NCBI GenBank assembly: GCA_024711125.1
Contig: JANJTM010000081.1
Location: forward strand, 1 to 36,743
DNA from: Rhodothermales bacterium
GTDB lineage: Bacteria > Bacteroidota > Rhodothermia > Rhodothermales > UBA10348
Direction: 5' to 3'
Length of the DNA: 36,743 bases
Shown: positions 8,062 through 17,312 of the stretch, piece by piece
How positions within the stretch are numbered: position 1 is the stretch's first letter
Layout: every line of letters begins with the position of its first letter
The notes under the pieces: model-generated
The model's input: the letters and a program-made list of their open reading frames with translations, nothing else
Database searches by the model: none
Told to the model about the DNA's origin: nothing
Position numbers and translations under genes: made by a program

Positions 8062-9466
8062 GGGTCACCTCCTCGAGCTCGAGGATCCGGTCGATGATTT
8101 CCTTCTTGGAGGGCAGCACGCCGCCCGAACGCCGCACGTGGGCCATGTGCGGAAGCGCGAGGCCGGCGTGGCTCATCGCGAGCCGCACCTCGTCCTCCAG
8201 CTGCCCGCTGCCCGCCTCGACGACGACGAAGCCCTTCGCGTGCGGCACGAAGCTCGCCAGCGCGTCGATCGGGAACGGCCACAGCGTCACCGGGCGGAAG
8301 AGGCCCGCCTTGATGCCCTGTCGCCGCAGGTCCTCCACGGCCCCCTTGGCCATGCGTGCCGGGGTGTTGGCGGCGATCACGATCCACTCGGCGTCGTCGC
8401 ACAGGAAGGCGTCGGACCGCTGCTCGGCCTCGCGCATGCGGTCGTATTTCTCGTTGAGAAACACGTTGTGCATCTCGAGCTCGGCTTCGGACAGCCGGAT
8501 CGAGTTGATGAGGTTGCCGCGATGGTTCGCGTCTCCGAAGACGGCCCACTCGGGGATGCCGGGCTTCACCATCGCGTCGGGCAGCTGCACCTTGCCCGTG
8601 ATCTGTCCCAGGTAGCCGTCGCCGACGATCACGACCGGGTTCCGGTAGCGGAACGCGAGGTCGAACGCCAGCATCGTGAGGTCCAGCATTTCCTGGGGAG
8701 AGGCCGGCGCGAGCACGATGGCGTGCGTGTTGCCGTGGCCGAGGCCGCGGCACACGAGCTTGATGTCGGCCTGCTCGGGCGCGATGTTGCCGAGGCCCGG
8801 CCCTCCGCGCATGATGTTGACGAACACGGCCGGCACTTCGGCGCCGATCATGTACGAGATGCCCTCGAGCATCAGCGAGAACCCGGGCGACGACGTGAAG
8901 GTCATCGTGCGACGACCCGCACCGCCCGCGCCGTACATCATGTTGACGGCCGCGACCTCGCTGACCGCCTGGACGAACGTGCCCCCGAGGCCCGGCAGCA
9001 GCTTGGCGAGCAGCTCGGCCCCTTCGGTCGACGGCGTGATCGGATAGCCGAAGAAGTGCCGGCAGCCCGCGAGCAGCGCTCCGACCGCCGACGCGTGCGT
9101 GCCCTTGAGCACCATCGGTTCGGTGTGCGGAAGGGGGAGCTCGACGTCCGGCGTGCCCACCGGCATCTGCGCCGTCGACGCCTTCGCGCCGAACAGGGTC
9201 TCGGGATCGACCACGCCCGGATCGAAATCCTTGTCGGGCTTGGGCATCAGGCCGAACGGCTCGGGGCAGGCCTCGAAACAGAGGCCGCAGCCGTTGCACT
9301 TTTCGAGGTCGATCACGACGGGCGTCAGGCCCGTTCTCGGATCGATCTCGGTGCCCATCGTGATGGCGCCGTGCGAGCAGGCCTCGACACAGCGGCCGCA
9401 GGCCTTGCAGAACTGCGGGAAGAGGAAGGGCTTCGGGCGCTCGGCCCGGGTCACGGTCTCGCTCAT
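8042..9466 (-). CDS. vorB: 2-oxoacid:ferredoxin oxidoreductase, fused ferredoxin and alpha subunit (VorB-like)
   Basis: Partner of the downstream beta-gamma protein, 474 residues. The N-terminus is a two-cluster [4Fe-4S] domain with CKACGRCVEAC and CNGCGLCFEACP, equivalent to the delta subunit. It is followed by the alpha pyrimidine-binding domain with GYPITPSTEGAELL, SEVAAVNMMYGA, SSPGFSLMLEGISY and NIMRGGPGLGNIAPEQ, the last very typical of VorB (3-methyl-2-oxobutanoate:ferredoxin oxidoreductase). The reaction is oxidative decarboxylation of a 2-oxoacid to acyl-CoA, reducing ferredoxin, or its reverse. The ATG at 9466 starts directly before the ferredoxin domain; upstream codons to 9529 are alanine-rich and unlikely. 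No strong ribosome site is seen. Specificity (VorB versus KorA) cannot be fixed here. Confidence 0.88.
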   Translation of the reverse strand: MSETVTRAERPKPFLFPQFCKACGRCVEACSHGAITMGTEIDPRTGLTPVVIDLEKCNGCGLCFEACPEPFGLMPKPDKDFDPGVVDPETLFGAKASTAQMPVGTPDVELPLPHTEPMVLKGTHASAVGALLAGCRHFFGYPITPSTEGAELLAKLLPGLGGTFVQAVSEVAAVNMMYGAGGAGRRTMTFTSSPGFSLMLEGISYMIGAEVPAVFVNIMRGGPGLGNIAPEQADIKLVCRGLGHGNTHAIVLAPASPQEMLDLTMLAFDLAFRYRNPVVIVGDGYLGQITGKVQLPDAMVKPGIPEWAVFGDANHRGNLINSIRLSEAELEMHNVFLNEKYDRMREAEQRSDAFLCDDAEWIVIAANTPARMAKGAVEDLRRQGIKAGLFRPVTLWPFPIDALASFVPHAKGFVVVEAGSGQLEDEVRLAMSHAGLALPHMAHVRRSGGVLPSKKEIIDRILELEEVTHGHGVL

Positions 9467-9721
9467 GGCAGACGAAGCGGTTGCGGCAGCCGGTGCGCGC
9501 GGATGCGGCTTTCCGACTACGACGACCAACCTACCGGAAGCGCTTGCAGCCCCGTGAGAGCATTGCGCGGATCGGCCTGCGGGACCCCGCCTGACGGCCC
9601 TGCGGGGCTTTCCCCTACGGATTCGCCGGGGGCGAAAACGGCTCGGACGGGGCCGCCACAGGGTTTCGCGGCCAGCGAATCGACGCGTCCCCGGATGCCC
9701 GGGGACGTCGGTTCGTCGCCC

Positions 9722-11593
9722 TCAGCGAACCCCCGCGTTCTCGAAATACAGCAGCCCGCCGGGCATGCCCCCGACGACCAGGTCGAGATCCCCGTCGGCG
9801 TCGAAGTCGCCGAGCGCCGGCGCCGCCAGGACCGGAGCCGGTATCGGCAGCGCACCCCGCGGCTCGTACGAAGCCTCCTGCGCCGTGCCGACGTTTTCGA
9901 ACACCAGCACACCCTGCAGGTCGGTCCCGACCAGCAGATCGAGGTCCCCGTCCCCGTCCAGGTCGCCGAACGCGGGCACGGCACGGCGACCCAGGCGCCA
10001 CCCGTTCCACTCGTCCGAGACCAGGGCGAACCGCGGGGCCTGCGCGGTGCCCTCGTTCCGATAGAGATTCAGCGTGCCGGAGGCCTCCCCGACCACGAGA
10101 TCCAGGTCGCCATCGGCATCGAGGTCGGCGAGGGCGGGGCTCGAGTTCGAGCCGCGCGTCAACTCGACGTACGGAGCCGCGACCTCGCGGAAGCGCTCGG
10201 CGACCCCACGCCCGGCGGCGCCCTCGACACCCGCCCATCGGTCCGTGTGACGATTCCACCGGCCGAGCAGGAAATCGGGCGTGCCGTCGGCGTCGAGGTC
10301 GCCGAACGCCGGCGACGGGTGGAACGACTCGGCGGGACGCCAGGGCACCTCCTCGACCAGCGCGGGGCGCGTGGCCGTGCCCACGTTGCGGAAGACCCGC
10401 AGCGATCCCGTCTCGTTGCGGTCGGGGTCGATCTTGTTGCCCACGACGAGGTCCAGGTCTCCGTCGCCGTCGAGGTCGACGGCCCGCGGCACCGAGTCGG
10501 ATCCCACGTCGATCGTCGCGAGCAGGCGACCCGTTTCGACGCTCCAGGTCGTCCCCTGGCGCAGCAGGTACAGATTGTCGACGATCGACCGGTTGGAGTT
10601 GAACGCGCCGCCCAGCACCCCGACGGCCATGTCGAGATCGCCGTCACCGTCGAGATCGGCGGGGGCGGGCGCGTTGTATCCGCTCGTCAGCAGCGGATCG
10701 CCCACCGGGAAGGGCTCGGGCTCGCCGCGGAAGTCCGGGGCCTCGCAGGTGCCCCGGTTCCGGATGAGCAGCACGCCCGGCTCGAAGAAATCGCCCCAGA
10801 AGAGGTCCAGGTCGCCATCGCCCTCGACGTCACCGAACGACAGCGTGTTCGCACCGTGGCGGGAGGCCATCATTCCGACGATCTCGATGTCCTCCCAGCG
10901 GTCGGTCACGAACTCGAACCGCGGGATCCCTCCCGCATCGGTGCCGGCGGCCTCGTAGCGCACCACGGTGCCGGTGATCTGGCCCAGGAAGAGGTCCAGC
11001 CGGCCGTCGCAGTCGATGTCGACGAGGTTCGGAATGTTCTGCCGGTCGCTGAAGATCGGTCGGCCCGTGACGTCGCGCAGCGTATCGACGGCCAGTTCGA
11101 ACCGTGCGCTCCGGGCATCCCCCACGTTGCGGTACGCTCGGATGTGGCTGAAGAGCTGTTCGGCCACCAGGTCCAGGTCGCCGTCGTCGTCGAGGTCCAC
11201 GAAACGGTACCACTCGCCCACCTCCAGGTCGGCGAAGCGGTCGGTGCGCCACGTGAACTCGAGACCCGCGTCCGTGCGCTCGAAGAAGCCCACCCTTCCG
11301 GCCACTTCCTGGACGAAGAGGTCATGGTCGCCGTCGCCGTCGATGTCGGCGAACTGGGGGCGCGGCACGTTGAATCCTCCGAGGAAGGGCTCCCGCACCG
11401 GCTTTCCGTCGGGATCGGTAACCGGGAAGGGGGCCACGCGCCGTACGAGCGCCCGCCCGAACTCCTCGACGGACCTCGCCGGTCGCGCGATCCGGGCGTC
11501 CGCGCCGGGAACGCCCGGAGCCGAGGCGCCCCCGTCGAGCCCGGCTGCGCACGCCGACAGCGCCAGCGCGAGGAGGAGCGCCGCGATCCGCAT
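9722..11593 (-). CDS. FG-GAP/VCBS repeat lipoprotein
   Basis: Exported 623-residue protein made almost entirely of FG-GAP/VCBS beta-propeller repeats. Calcium-loop sequences of the type DLDGDGDLDL recur about every 50-70 residues (for example DIDGDGDHDLF, DLDDDGDLDLV, DLDADGDLDLV), often preceded by 'PAFGDL'. The N-terminus MRIAALLLALALSAC is a lipoprotein signal with the predicted lipidated cysteine at C15, placing it on a membrane surface facing the periplasm or exterior. No enzyme domain is visible. It is the last gene of a minus-strand operon, its ATG lying 1 nt after the stop of the propeller-cytochrome gene, which suggests the two act together. The ligand is unknown. Confidence 0.88.
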   Translation of the reverse strand: MRIAALLLALALSACAAGLDGGASAPGVPGADARIARPARSVEEFGRALVRRVAPFPVTDPDGKPVREPFLGGFNVPRPQFADIDGDGDHDLFVQEVAGRVGFFERTDAGLEFTWRTDRFADLEVGEWYRFVDLDDDGDLDLVAEQLFSHIRAYRNVGDARSARFELAVDTLRDVTGRPIFSDRQNIPNLVDIDCDGRLDLFLGQITGTVVRYEAAGTDAGGIPRFEFVTDRWEDIEIVGMMASRHGANTLSFGDVEGDGDLDLFWGDFFEPGVLLIRNRGTCEAPDFRGEPEPFPVGDPLLTSGYNAPAPADLDGDGDLDMAVGVLGGAFNSNRSIVDNLYLLRQGTTWSVETGRLLATIDVGSDSVPRAVDLDGDGDLDLVVGNKIDPDRNETGSLRVFRNVGTATRPALVEEVPWRPAESFHPSPAFGDLDADGTPDFLLGRWNRHTDRWAGVEGAAGRGVAERFREVAAPYVELTRGSNSSPALADLDADGDLDLVVGEASGTLNLYRNEGTAQAPRFALVSDEWNGWRLGRRAVPAFGDLDGDGDLDLLVGTDLQGVLVFENVGTAQEASYEPRGALPIPAPVLAAPALGDFDADGDLDLVVGGMPGGLLYFENAGVR

Positions 11594-11594
11594 G

Positions 11595-13046
11595 TCAGCG
11601 GCCGGACGGAACGCCGCGGGATCCGATGCCGGTAGGCGCCATTCCGATCTCGATCACCTTGTCGATCGTCCCGCTGGCGGCATCGATGCGGACCAGCGTT
11701 CCCGGACGGGTCGCGAAGCCGTGCATGCCGGGCATCAGGTGCATGCCCGAGTGGTCCTCACCCGGCCCGAAATCGTAGCGCGGCTCGTACGCGTTGTGCA
11801 TGTTCGTATTCGAGAGGAACAGCCAACGCCCGTCCCGCGAAAACACGATTCCCTCCGGATCGGCCAGTCCCTCCCCTTCGATGGTGGCCGCCACGCTCCA
11901 GTCGGCCGGGTCGTACACCGTGATGCGGTTCGCGTTCTTGTTCGGAACGAAGACCCGCTCTCCCTTCGCGTCGTAGGCCAGCAGCCACGGTCCGCCCGGA
12001 CCGTCGAACGTGCGCTCGACGCGGGCCCCGCCTGCGGGGCCCGGGGGTCGGATCACGAAGAGCGTTCCGGTCATCTGTCCCCCTCCGATCACCGTGCCGT
12101 CGACCGGCGAGGCCGCGAACTGCACGATCGTATGGATCGGCCCGTCCAGCGACAGCAGGGTCGCATCGCCCGTCGCCAGGTCGACCGCCGCCGCCCGGTT
12201 CTCGGAAAGGCTCGCCGCGTACAGGGTGGTCCCGTCGGGCGACAGCGTGAGGGCATGCGGGCGCGGGAAGAACACTTCGACGTCTTCCACCACCGTCATG
12301 TCGCTGCGACGGATGCGCGCCACGGTCTGCGGAGGGCTCACGGCCGTCATCGACCGCCCGACGTACAGCCAATCGGCATTCGGATCCAGCGCCAGGAGAC
12401 CCGGGAAGGGAGTCTCGGCAAACGCGACGATCTCGTTGTCCCGGTTGAGCTTGAGAACCCTTCCAACCCCGATCAGCGACACGTACCAGTGCGAGCCGTC
12501 CGGCTCGACCACGATGTGGTGGGGCTTGGCGTTGACCGGGAAACCGAGCTTCGTGAAATCCACGACCCGTGCGACCACGCCGGCGTCCGCGTCCACCACC
12601 GATACGCTCGCTTCGCCCTGGTTGCAGACGTAGATGAAGTCCCGATCGCCGGTGTACGGGAGCGCTCCCGCGTCGTCCCGGGCGCCTTCGGCCACCCAGC
12701 GGCGGAGCGTTTCGAACTCCTCGTCGCTCAGGGCCGGCGAGCCGGCGTCGGACGGATGCGCCTCGAACGCGCCCTGGCCCCCGGCAAGTCGGAGGGCGAG
12801 ACTGCGTTCGGCGTCGAACGGAATGAAGGCCTCGCCGAACGTGGAACCGGCCAACGCACCCTCCCAGGAATCGAGACGAAGTCCGGCCTCGGCCTTCGCG
12901 GCGCCGTGGCAGGACGCGCACCGGGCCGCGAGGATCGGTCCGGCGGTGCGGGAAAAACCGTCCGGCGCCTGGGCGCGGACGGCACCGGCCGCGGGCAGGA
13001 GGGCCGTGACCAGGATGAGAAGCCGAAAACGGGGCGACAGGTCCAT
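11595..13046 (-). CDS. Exported c-type haem / YVTN-type beta-propeller protein
   Basis: A 483-residue protein with signal peptide MDLSPRFRLLILVTALLPAA. A single haem-binding CxxCH follows (C43, C46, H47 in ARCASCHGAA), set in a segment resembling the small cytochrome-like domain found before WD/YVTN propellers in Planctomycetes and related phyla. The rest (about residue 115 onward) is a YncE/lactonase-like propeller, with blades such as YVCNQGEASVSVVDADAG, LYVGRSMTAV and VFVPNKNANRITVYDPADW. Cytochrome maturation would be needed, and no ccm gene is in the window. The first ATG of the open frame (13145) lacks a signal peptide, so 13046 is preferred. It sits between the VKOR-DsbA and FG-GAP genes. 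No reaction can be assigned. Confidence 0.85.
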   Translation of the reverse strand: MDLSPRFRLLILVTALLPAAGAVRAQAPDGFSRTAGPILAARCASCHGAAKAEAGLRLDSWEGALAGSTFGEAFIPFDAERSLALRLAGGQGAFEAHPSDAGSPALSDEEFETLRRWVAEGARDDAGALPYTGDRDFIYVCNQGEASVSVVDADAGVVARVVDFTKLGFPVNAKPHHIVVEPDGSHWYVSLIGVGRVLKLNRDNEIVAFAETPFPGLLALDPNADWLYVGRSMTAVSPPQTVARIRRSDMTVVEDVEVFFPRPHALTLSPDGTTLYAASLSENRAAAVDLATGDATLLSLDGPIHTIVQFAASPVDGTVIGGGQMTGTLFVIRPPGPAGGARVERTFDGPGGPWLLAYDAKGERVFVPNKNANRITVYDPADWSVAATIEGEGLADPEGIVFSRDGRWLFLSNTNMHNAYEPRYDFGPGEDHSGMHLMPGMHGFATRPGTLVRIDAASGTIDKVIEIGMAPTGIGSRGVPSGR

Positions 13047-13107
13047 GGGCGGGGGTGTCTCGTTCCAAATCGGAGACCTCGAACGAACGACCGCGCCGAA
13101 GGATGCA

Positions 13108-14301
13108 CTACTCGACCCAGGACTCGAGGAACCGCTTCTCGCCACGCTCGGCCTCGGCGAGCGCCTCGTCCAGCATCGCGCGCAGGAGGTCGTCCGGAAA
13201 CGTTCCGATCACCAGCCGGCCGTTGATCAGCAGCGTCGGCGTCGAGCGGATGCCGTTGGCGTACTGCTCGTGCGTCTTCTCGTATTCGGCGCCGGTGCGG
13301 ATGATCTCCCGAAGACGGGCCCGCGTCGTCGAATCGGTCAGCGCGGCCTCAACCCCCAGCTCGCGGGCGATCGCCGCGCGCCACTCCGGCGCCTTGGCCG
13401 CCGTCTGCTCGGCGAACACGCGTGTGTACAACGCCTCGAACCGATCGGGCGCGTACAGCGCCATGGCCGACAGGTCGCAGGCTCCCGGATGCTTGTCCTT
13501 TTCGACCACGTCGTTGCACGCCGCCTCGAGCGGGAAATGCTGGAACACGACGTTCATCTTGCCCGCGTAGCGCGGCTCGAGCCTTTTCAACTGGTCGGAG
13601 AAATACCGGCAATCCGAACAGAGGAAGTCCTCCCAGGCCACGATGCGCAGTGGCGCGCCGGCGAGCGAATCCGAAGCCCGGATCACCCAGTTCGGCGAGA
13701 TCACGCTGGGCTCGGGCACGACCGGAAGGGCGCGGAACTGCGCCGTAACCCGCAGCGCATCGCCCCCGGCCCGAGCCGACCGGCGTGCGTCGTGGTACTC
13801 GGCCATCGAGAACGCCACGACCGCCGTCACGAGCGCCGCCGCGGCCAGGTGGCTGGCGGAAGGCACGAAGCGTCCGGCCTCATCCCCTCGCCAGGTCGCC
13901 CACAGTGCGAGGAACGAGAAGACGTAGTAGATCGAGCAGAGCAGGCACAGGCTGCCGAGCCCGAAGACCGAGTAGAGGAGCAGCGCGACCACGCCGACGA
14001 CGTTCGCCGCCGACAGGAAACGGGTCGTGCGCACGAGTCCCGGCGTACCGAACCACGCCGACAGCACGACGAGAAAGGCCATCACGAATCCGAACGTGCC
14101 GATCGGCACCCCGGAGACGGCGGAAATCGGCGAAAAGGCCGACGAGTCGCAGTTGAAGAAGGCGCTGATGTCGCAGAACGATCCCTCGAAGATCGTGGCC
14201 GGAAAGTTGGCCGCGAAGTAGTGCTCGACGGTGAGGGCCGATCCGGTCGCCATGCCGATGCCGGCGACGAAGAGCCAGGGCCTGCGCAGATCGATTCGCA
14301 T
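13108..14301 (-). CDS. Vitamin K epoxide reductase (VKOR) - DsbA thioredoxin fusion, disulfide-forming oxidase
   Basis: Integral membrane protein of 397 residues joining both halves of a periplasmic disulfide-forming system. The VKOR part has several transmembrane segments, a loop cysteine pair (C43, C51) and the quinone-side CxxC (C119, C122 in SLCLLCS). The C-terminal part is DsbA-like thioredoxin: WEDFLCSDCRYF (C228, C231) and a cis-proline segment RSTPTLLING. Established chemistry for the family: the thioredoxin domain oxidises exported proteins and passes electrons through VKOR to quinone, replacing DsbB. It is first gene of the operon, 61 bp upstream of the haem-propeller gene, so those products are plausible clients. 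The start ATG is directly followed by the first membrane segment. Confidence 0.93.
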   Translation of the reverse strand: MRIDLRRPWLFVAGIGMATGSALTVEHYFAANFPATIFEGSFCDISAFFNCDSSAFSPISAVSGVPIGTFGFVMAFLVVLSAWFGTPGLVRTTRFLSAANVVGVVALLLYSVFGLGSLCLLCSIYYVFSFLALWATWRGDEAGRFVPSASHLAAAALVTAVVAFSMAEYHDARRSARAGGDALRVTAQFRALPVVPEPSVISPNWVIRASDSLAGAPLRIVAWEDFLCSDCRYFSDQLKRLEPRYAGKMNVVFQHFPLEAACNDVVEKDKHPGACDLSAMALYAPDRFEALYTRVFAEQTAAKAPEWRAAIARELGVEAALTDSTTRARLREIIRTGAEYEKTHEQYANGIRSTPTLLINGRLVIGTFPDDLLRAMLDEALAEAERGEKRFLESWVE

Positions 14302-14456
14302 GGTCGGGGCGGGTTCGAGGTGGACGGAATGTGCCGGGTGGTTCGTGGTGGCCCGAACTTCCCCCCTGCCCTCGAACCGTGCTGCCGTGCCTTCCGCCCG
14401 CGGTGGCGTAAGGGGCTCCCCGGTGGCGCCGTCACATGACCACGCTTCCGTTGCAG

Positions 14457-14495
14457 TTCCGTGACAACTTCGGCCGGCGCCGGCACGTTACGGAA
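14457..14495. promoter_or_regulatory. Inverted repeat upstream of the VKOR-DsbA operon
   Basis: TTCCGTGAC (14457-14465) and GTTACGGAA (14487-14495) are 9-bp arms with one mismatch around 21 nt, about 155 bp upstream of the VKOR-DsbA start. The rest of the 380-bp gap (14302-14681) holds the beta-helix terminator and nothing else I can identify. It may be an operator or a chance dyad in GC-rich DNA. Confidence 0.25.
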
Positions 14496-14625
14496 TTGGG
14501 CAAGGGGATTCCTCCTCCTCCGGTGGCGCCGGGTCGGTCGTTGGGTGATCGGCCGGCCCGGTGCCGCCCCCCACGTCCAACGGGCCCGCGGCGTCCCCAT
14601 TCGCCCCGAGACCCGTTGCCGCGAA

Positions 14626-14658
14626 AAGGCCCCCGCCGCGATCCGCGACGGGGGCCTT
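14626..14658 (-). terminator. Terminator hairpin after the beta-helix protein gene
   Basis: AAGGCCCCCG (14626-14635) pairs perfectly with CGGGGGCCTT (14649-14658). On the minus strand the stem runs into TTTTCGC, and on the plus strand CGTTTTC follows. It lies 24 bp beyond the stop of the secreted beta-helix gene. Confidence 0.75.
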
Positions 14659-14681
14659 CGTTTTCGGACGCCTGCAGACGC

Positions 14682-17312
14682 CTACTTCATCAGGAGCATG
14701 ACCTTCGACCGGGTGCCGGCCGGTGTGGTCAGTCGATAGAGGTAGGTCCCGCTCGGGAGATCCCGGGCGTCAAACGTCACCTGGTGCCAGCCCGAATCGA
14801 GCGTCGCGTCGACGAGTACGCGCACCTGGCGACCGAGCACGTCGTAGACCACGAGCTTGGCCGGCCCGCCGCTTGCGAGCTCGAAGTTGATCGCCGTCGA
14901 CGGATTGAACGGGTTCGGATAGTTCTGCTCGAGCGCGATCGCTTCGGGCACCTCCGAAGTCCGGACATCGTCGGCGCCCTTCCCGGCCGCCTTGTCGGCC
15001 GCCTTCATCGCGTGCTTCCACGCTTCGCCGTACTCGTTGATCGCCTTCTCGGGCTTGCCCTTGGCCAGCTCCCGGTCACCCTTGGCGAGCCGGTCGAGCG
15101 CGTGCTCGAGTTCCTTCTGGCACTTCTCGATGGCACAGACGGCGGTCGCCTCGTCGATCGCGATCATCGCCATCGCACGGTCGATGTCCACGAGGCGCGC
15201 GATGAACGACGATACGTCGGTGTCCTTGACCTTGGAGAGCCGCTCCACGGCCTGGCGCTCCTCGTCGAACACCTTCTTGCGGGCCGGGTGTGACGCGTCG
15301 ATCCAGTTGTCGGCCTCGAGCGCCTTGTCGAGATGATCGACCGCCTTCTCGACCTCCTTGTCGTCCTTCTTGTCGAGGGTGCCGACGAGTGCGGCGAGGT
15401 CGTCGCGGACGGACTGCTTGTCGACCATCGAGAGCGGCAGGCAGGCCGACGGGTTCGGAGCGGTGGACCAGGGGTTGAACGCGACGCCCGGGCCGACGCC
15501 GACGCCCGTACCGGGGCCGACGAAGGATCCCGGAGGCGCACCGACGGTCGGGTCGAAGCGGTTGGGGCCGCTGGCATCGCCGTACCAGTTGCAGCGGGCA
15601 TCGACCGTCGCTGCCGGGGCGGCGAGGGTCAGCGCAGGATGCACGAGCACACCCCAGAACGTCGCTTCGAAATTGTTCTCGTTCACGCGGGCGGAAGCCC
15701 ACGACGGGTTCGCTTCGAACCACACGGCCACCGCGTCGGAGGGGGACTTCTGGTCGGCCAGGTTCCGGACGGTGTTGCGCCGAACGATCGCGCCCGGGGC
15801 GTTCGCCTCGAGCCCGATGCCGTGGGCCCACAGCCCGGACAGCCCGTCCACCGTGTTGTCCTCGATCACGAGCCCGGTGGTGCAGCGGTTGGCGATGATG
15901 CCGTACGTGCCCCAGGGCCGGATGGCGCCGAGACTCGTCACGCCGGCCACCCGGTTGCCCGCGATGAGCACGTTGTCCGAGCAGTCGCCGTTGGCCGAGG
16001 TATCGAGGACCGAGATGCCGGAGGCCGACCGGCCATTGGCGGCCACCTGTGCGATGTCGTTGCCCAGCACGGACACGTTGTCCGGCCCGTACTGCAGGTA
16101 GATGACGTGCACGTTCGCGTTGGTCGTGCCCGTTCCCACGTTCCGGAAGTAGTTGTTCTGCACCACCGAACCCGACGCCACCTGCTTGACCAGGACCGAG
16201 TAGGTGCCGGCAGGTCCCGGATTCGTGAACGAGAAACCGTCCACGGTCACGGAGGGGGCATTCAGGGTCAGCAGCCCGGTCAGGGTGGCCTCGGCCGCAT
16301 CGAGCGGCGCGCGACCGCCGACCGGAACGCCGACGCCCGGGCCGTGCAGGAGGAGCGACTTCGCCACCGTCGGATTCTCGACGTAGGAGCCCGCGGCGAC
16401 GATGACCGTTCCGCCCGCGGTCACGGCGTTCACGCCGGCCTGGATGGTCTTCTTCGCGCGGGCGGGGGAAGCGCCGCCGAACGTGTCGTCACCGGCAACC
16501 GCGTCGACGTAACACAGGGTAGTGCACGCGTACTCCTCGAAGTCGTACACGGTCGGGGTGGCGGCCGTACTGACCGTCAGGGCATCGGCATATCCCTGGA
16601 ACAGGCCTGCCCAGCCCGAACCCATGCTGAAGCCCAGGCCTCCGTCGATGACGGCGCCCGGGTACTTGGCGAGGACCTGCGACCAGGTGGCATAGACGGG
16701 AAGCGCCGGAGTGGGCGTCGCCGGCCAGGCGGGCGATGCCCACCACTTGGCGGCCCCACCCAGGATGCCGTCCCAGGTCTGCCACGCATTGTTGGCAATG
16801 GCTCCGACTCCGCCCGCCTGGTAGACCGGCTCGAATACCATCGTCACCGGGGCGAGCGGCCCGACGCCGTCCAGATCGACCCGCATGTTGAGCCCGATCG
16901 TCTGGGCCGCGCTGGTCGTCGAGACGGACGACCGGTAGGCCCGGTAGGACAGCGCCGTGAGGCTCGCGAGCGGAGTGCCGTAGTGGGCATAGTTCATCAG
17001 CTGGGCCTTGGCCTGGCCTCCGCCGCCGATCGACGAGTCCGTGATGAACCGGATGCTGCCCACGCCCGCCGGAGGCGTGGCGGGACCGATACGGAAGTCG
17101 TACGACCCGCCGGTGCGCGTGTCCGCCGTGAACCAGTCGTTCGGACCCGGCACCGCGGCCGGGTACCCGGCGAAGACGTTGTGCGTCTGCACGACCGTCT
17201 GCGCCGACACCGTCGAAGCGGTGAGGGAAATCAATGCCGCAAGCGCCCATACGAATGCTCGTGAGGCCTTATCTGCTTGCGGGCCGCGGAGATGAATAGA
17301 GGACGTCTTCAT
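14682..17312 (-). CDS. Secreted right-handed beta-helix protein with C-terminal sorting-type domain
   Basis: Large exported protein of 876 residues. A signal peptide with a long N-region ends near TVSAQ (residue 38). Residues about 40-265 are an unassigned globular region. From about 268 (YVDAVAGDDTFGG, DUF1565-like) to about 600 runs a parallel beta-helix with recurring N/V-rich turns such as SVVQNNYFRN and LVIEDNTVDGL. Residues about 627-782 are charged and helical (KKDDKEVEKAVDHLDKALE). The last about 85 residues carry NYPNPFNPSTAINF and end DLPSGTYLYRLTT...KVMLLMK, a FlgD-Ig/T9SS-type tail found in FCB bacteria. Catalytic residues of a polysaccharide lyase are not evident, so it may be adhesive or structural. 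AAGGG lies upstream of the ATG, and a terminator follows. Confidence 0.88.
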   Translation of the reverse strand: MKTSSIHLRGPQADKASRAFVWALAALISLTASTVSAQTVVQTHNVFAGYPAAVPGPNDWFTADTRTGGSYDFRIGPATPPAGVGSIRFITDSSIGGGGQAKAQLMNYAHYGTPLASLTALSYRAYRSSVSTTSAAQTIGLNMRVDLDGVGPLAPVTMVFEPVYQAGGVGAIANNAWQTWDGILGGAAKWWASPAWPATPTPALPVYATWSQVLAKYPGAVIDGGLGFSMGSGWAGLFQGYADALTVSTAATPTVYDFEEYACTTLCYVDAVAGDDTFGGASPARAKKTIQAGVNAVTAGGTVIVAAGSYVENPTVAKSLLLHGPGVGVPVGGRAPLDAAEATLTGLLTLNAPSVTVDGFSFTNPGPAGTYSVLVKQVASGSVVQNNYFRNVGTGTTNANVHVIYLQYGPDNVSVLGNDIAQVAANGRSASGISVLDTSANGDCSDNVLIAGNRVAGVTSLGAIRPWGTYGIIANRCTTGLVIEDNTVDGLSGLWAHGIGLEANAPGAIVRRNTVRNLADQKSPSDAVAVWFEANPSWASARVNENNFEATFWGVLVHPALTLAAPAATVDARCNWYGDASGPNRFDPTVGAPPGSFVGPGTGVGVGPGVAFNPWSTAPNPSACLPLSMVDKQSVRDDLAALVGTLDKKDDKEVEKAVDHLDKALEADNWIDASHPARKKVFDEERQAVERLSKVKDTDVSSFIARLVDIDRAMAMIAIDEATAVCAIEKCQKELEHALDRLAKGDRELAKGKPEKAINEYGEAWKHAMKAADKAAGKGADDVRTSEVPEAIALEQNYPNPFNPSTAINFELASGGPAKLVVYDVLGRQVRVLVDATLDSGWHQVTFDARDLPSGTYLYRLTTPAGTRSKVMLLMK

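Noticed and set aside
9585-9607. CCCCGC/GCGGGG hairpin between vorB and the FG-GAP gene as a terminator
   Set aside because: The T run is on the plus-strand side only, and no plus-strand gene ends there; on the minus strand it would precede, not follow, the nearest gene end.
8054-11635. A 1193-residue plus-strand frame opposite vorB and the FG-GAP gene
   Set aside because: It spans two real genes and their gap, is rich in Arg/His/Glu and follows the codon shadow of the minus-strand proteins; no recognisable domain.
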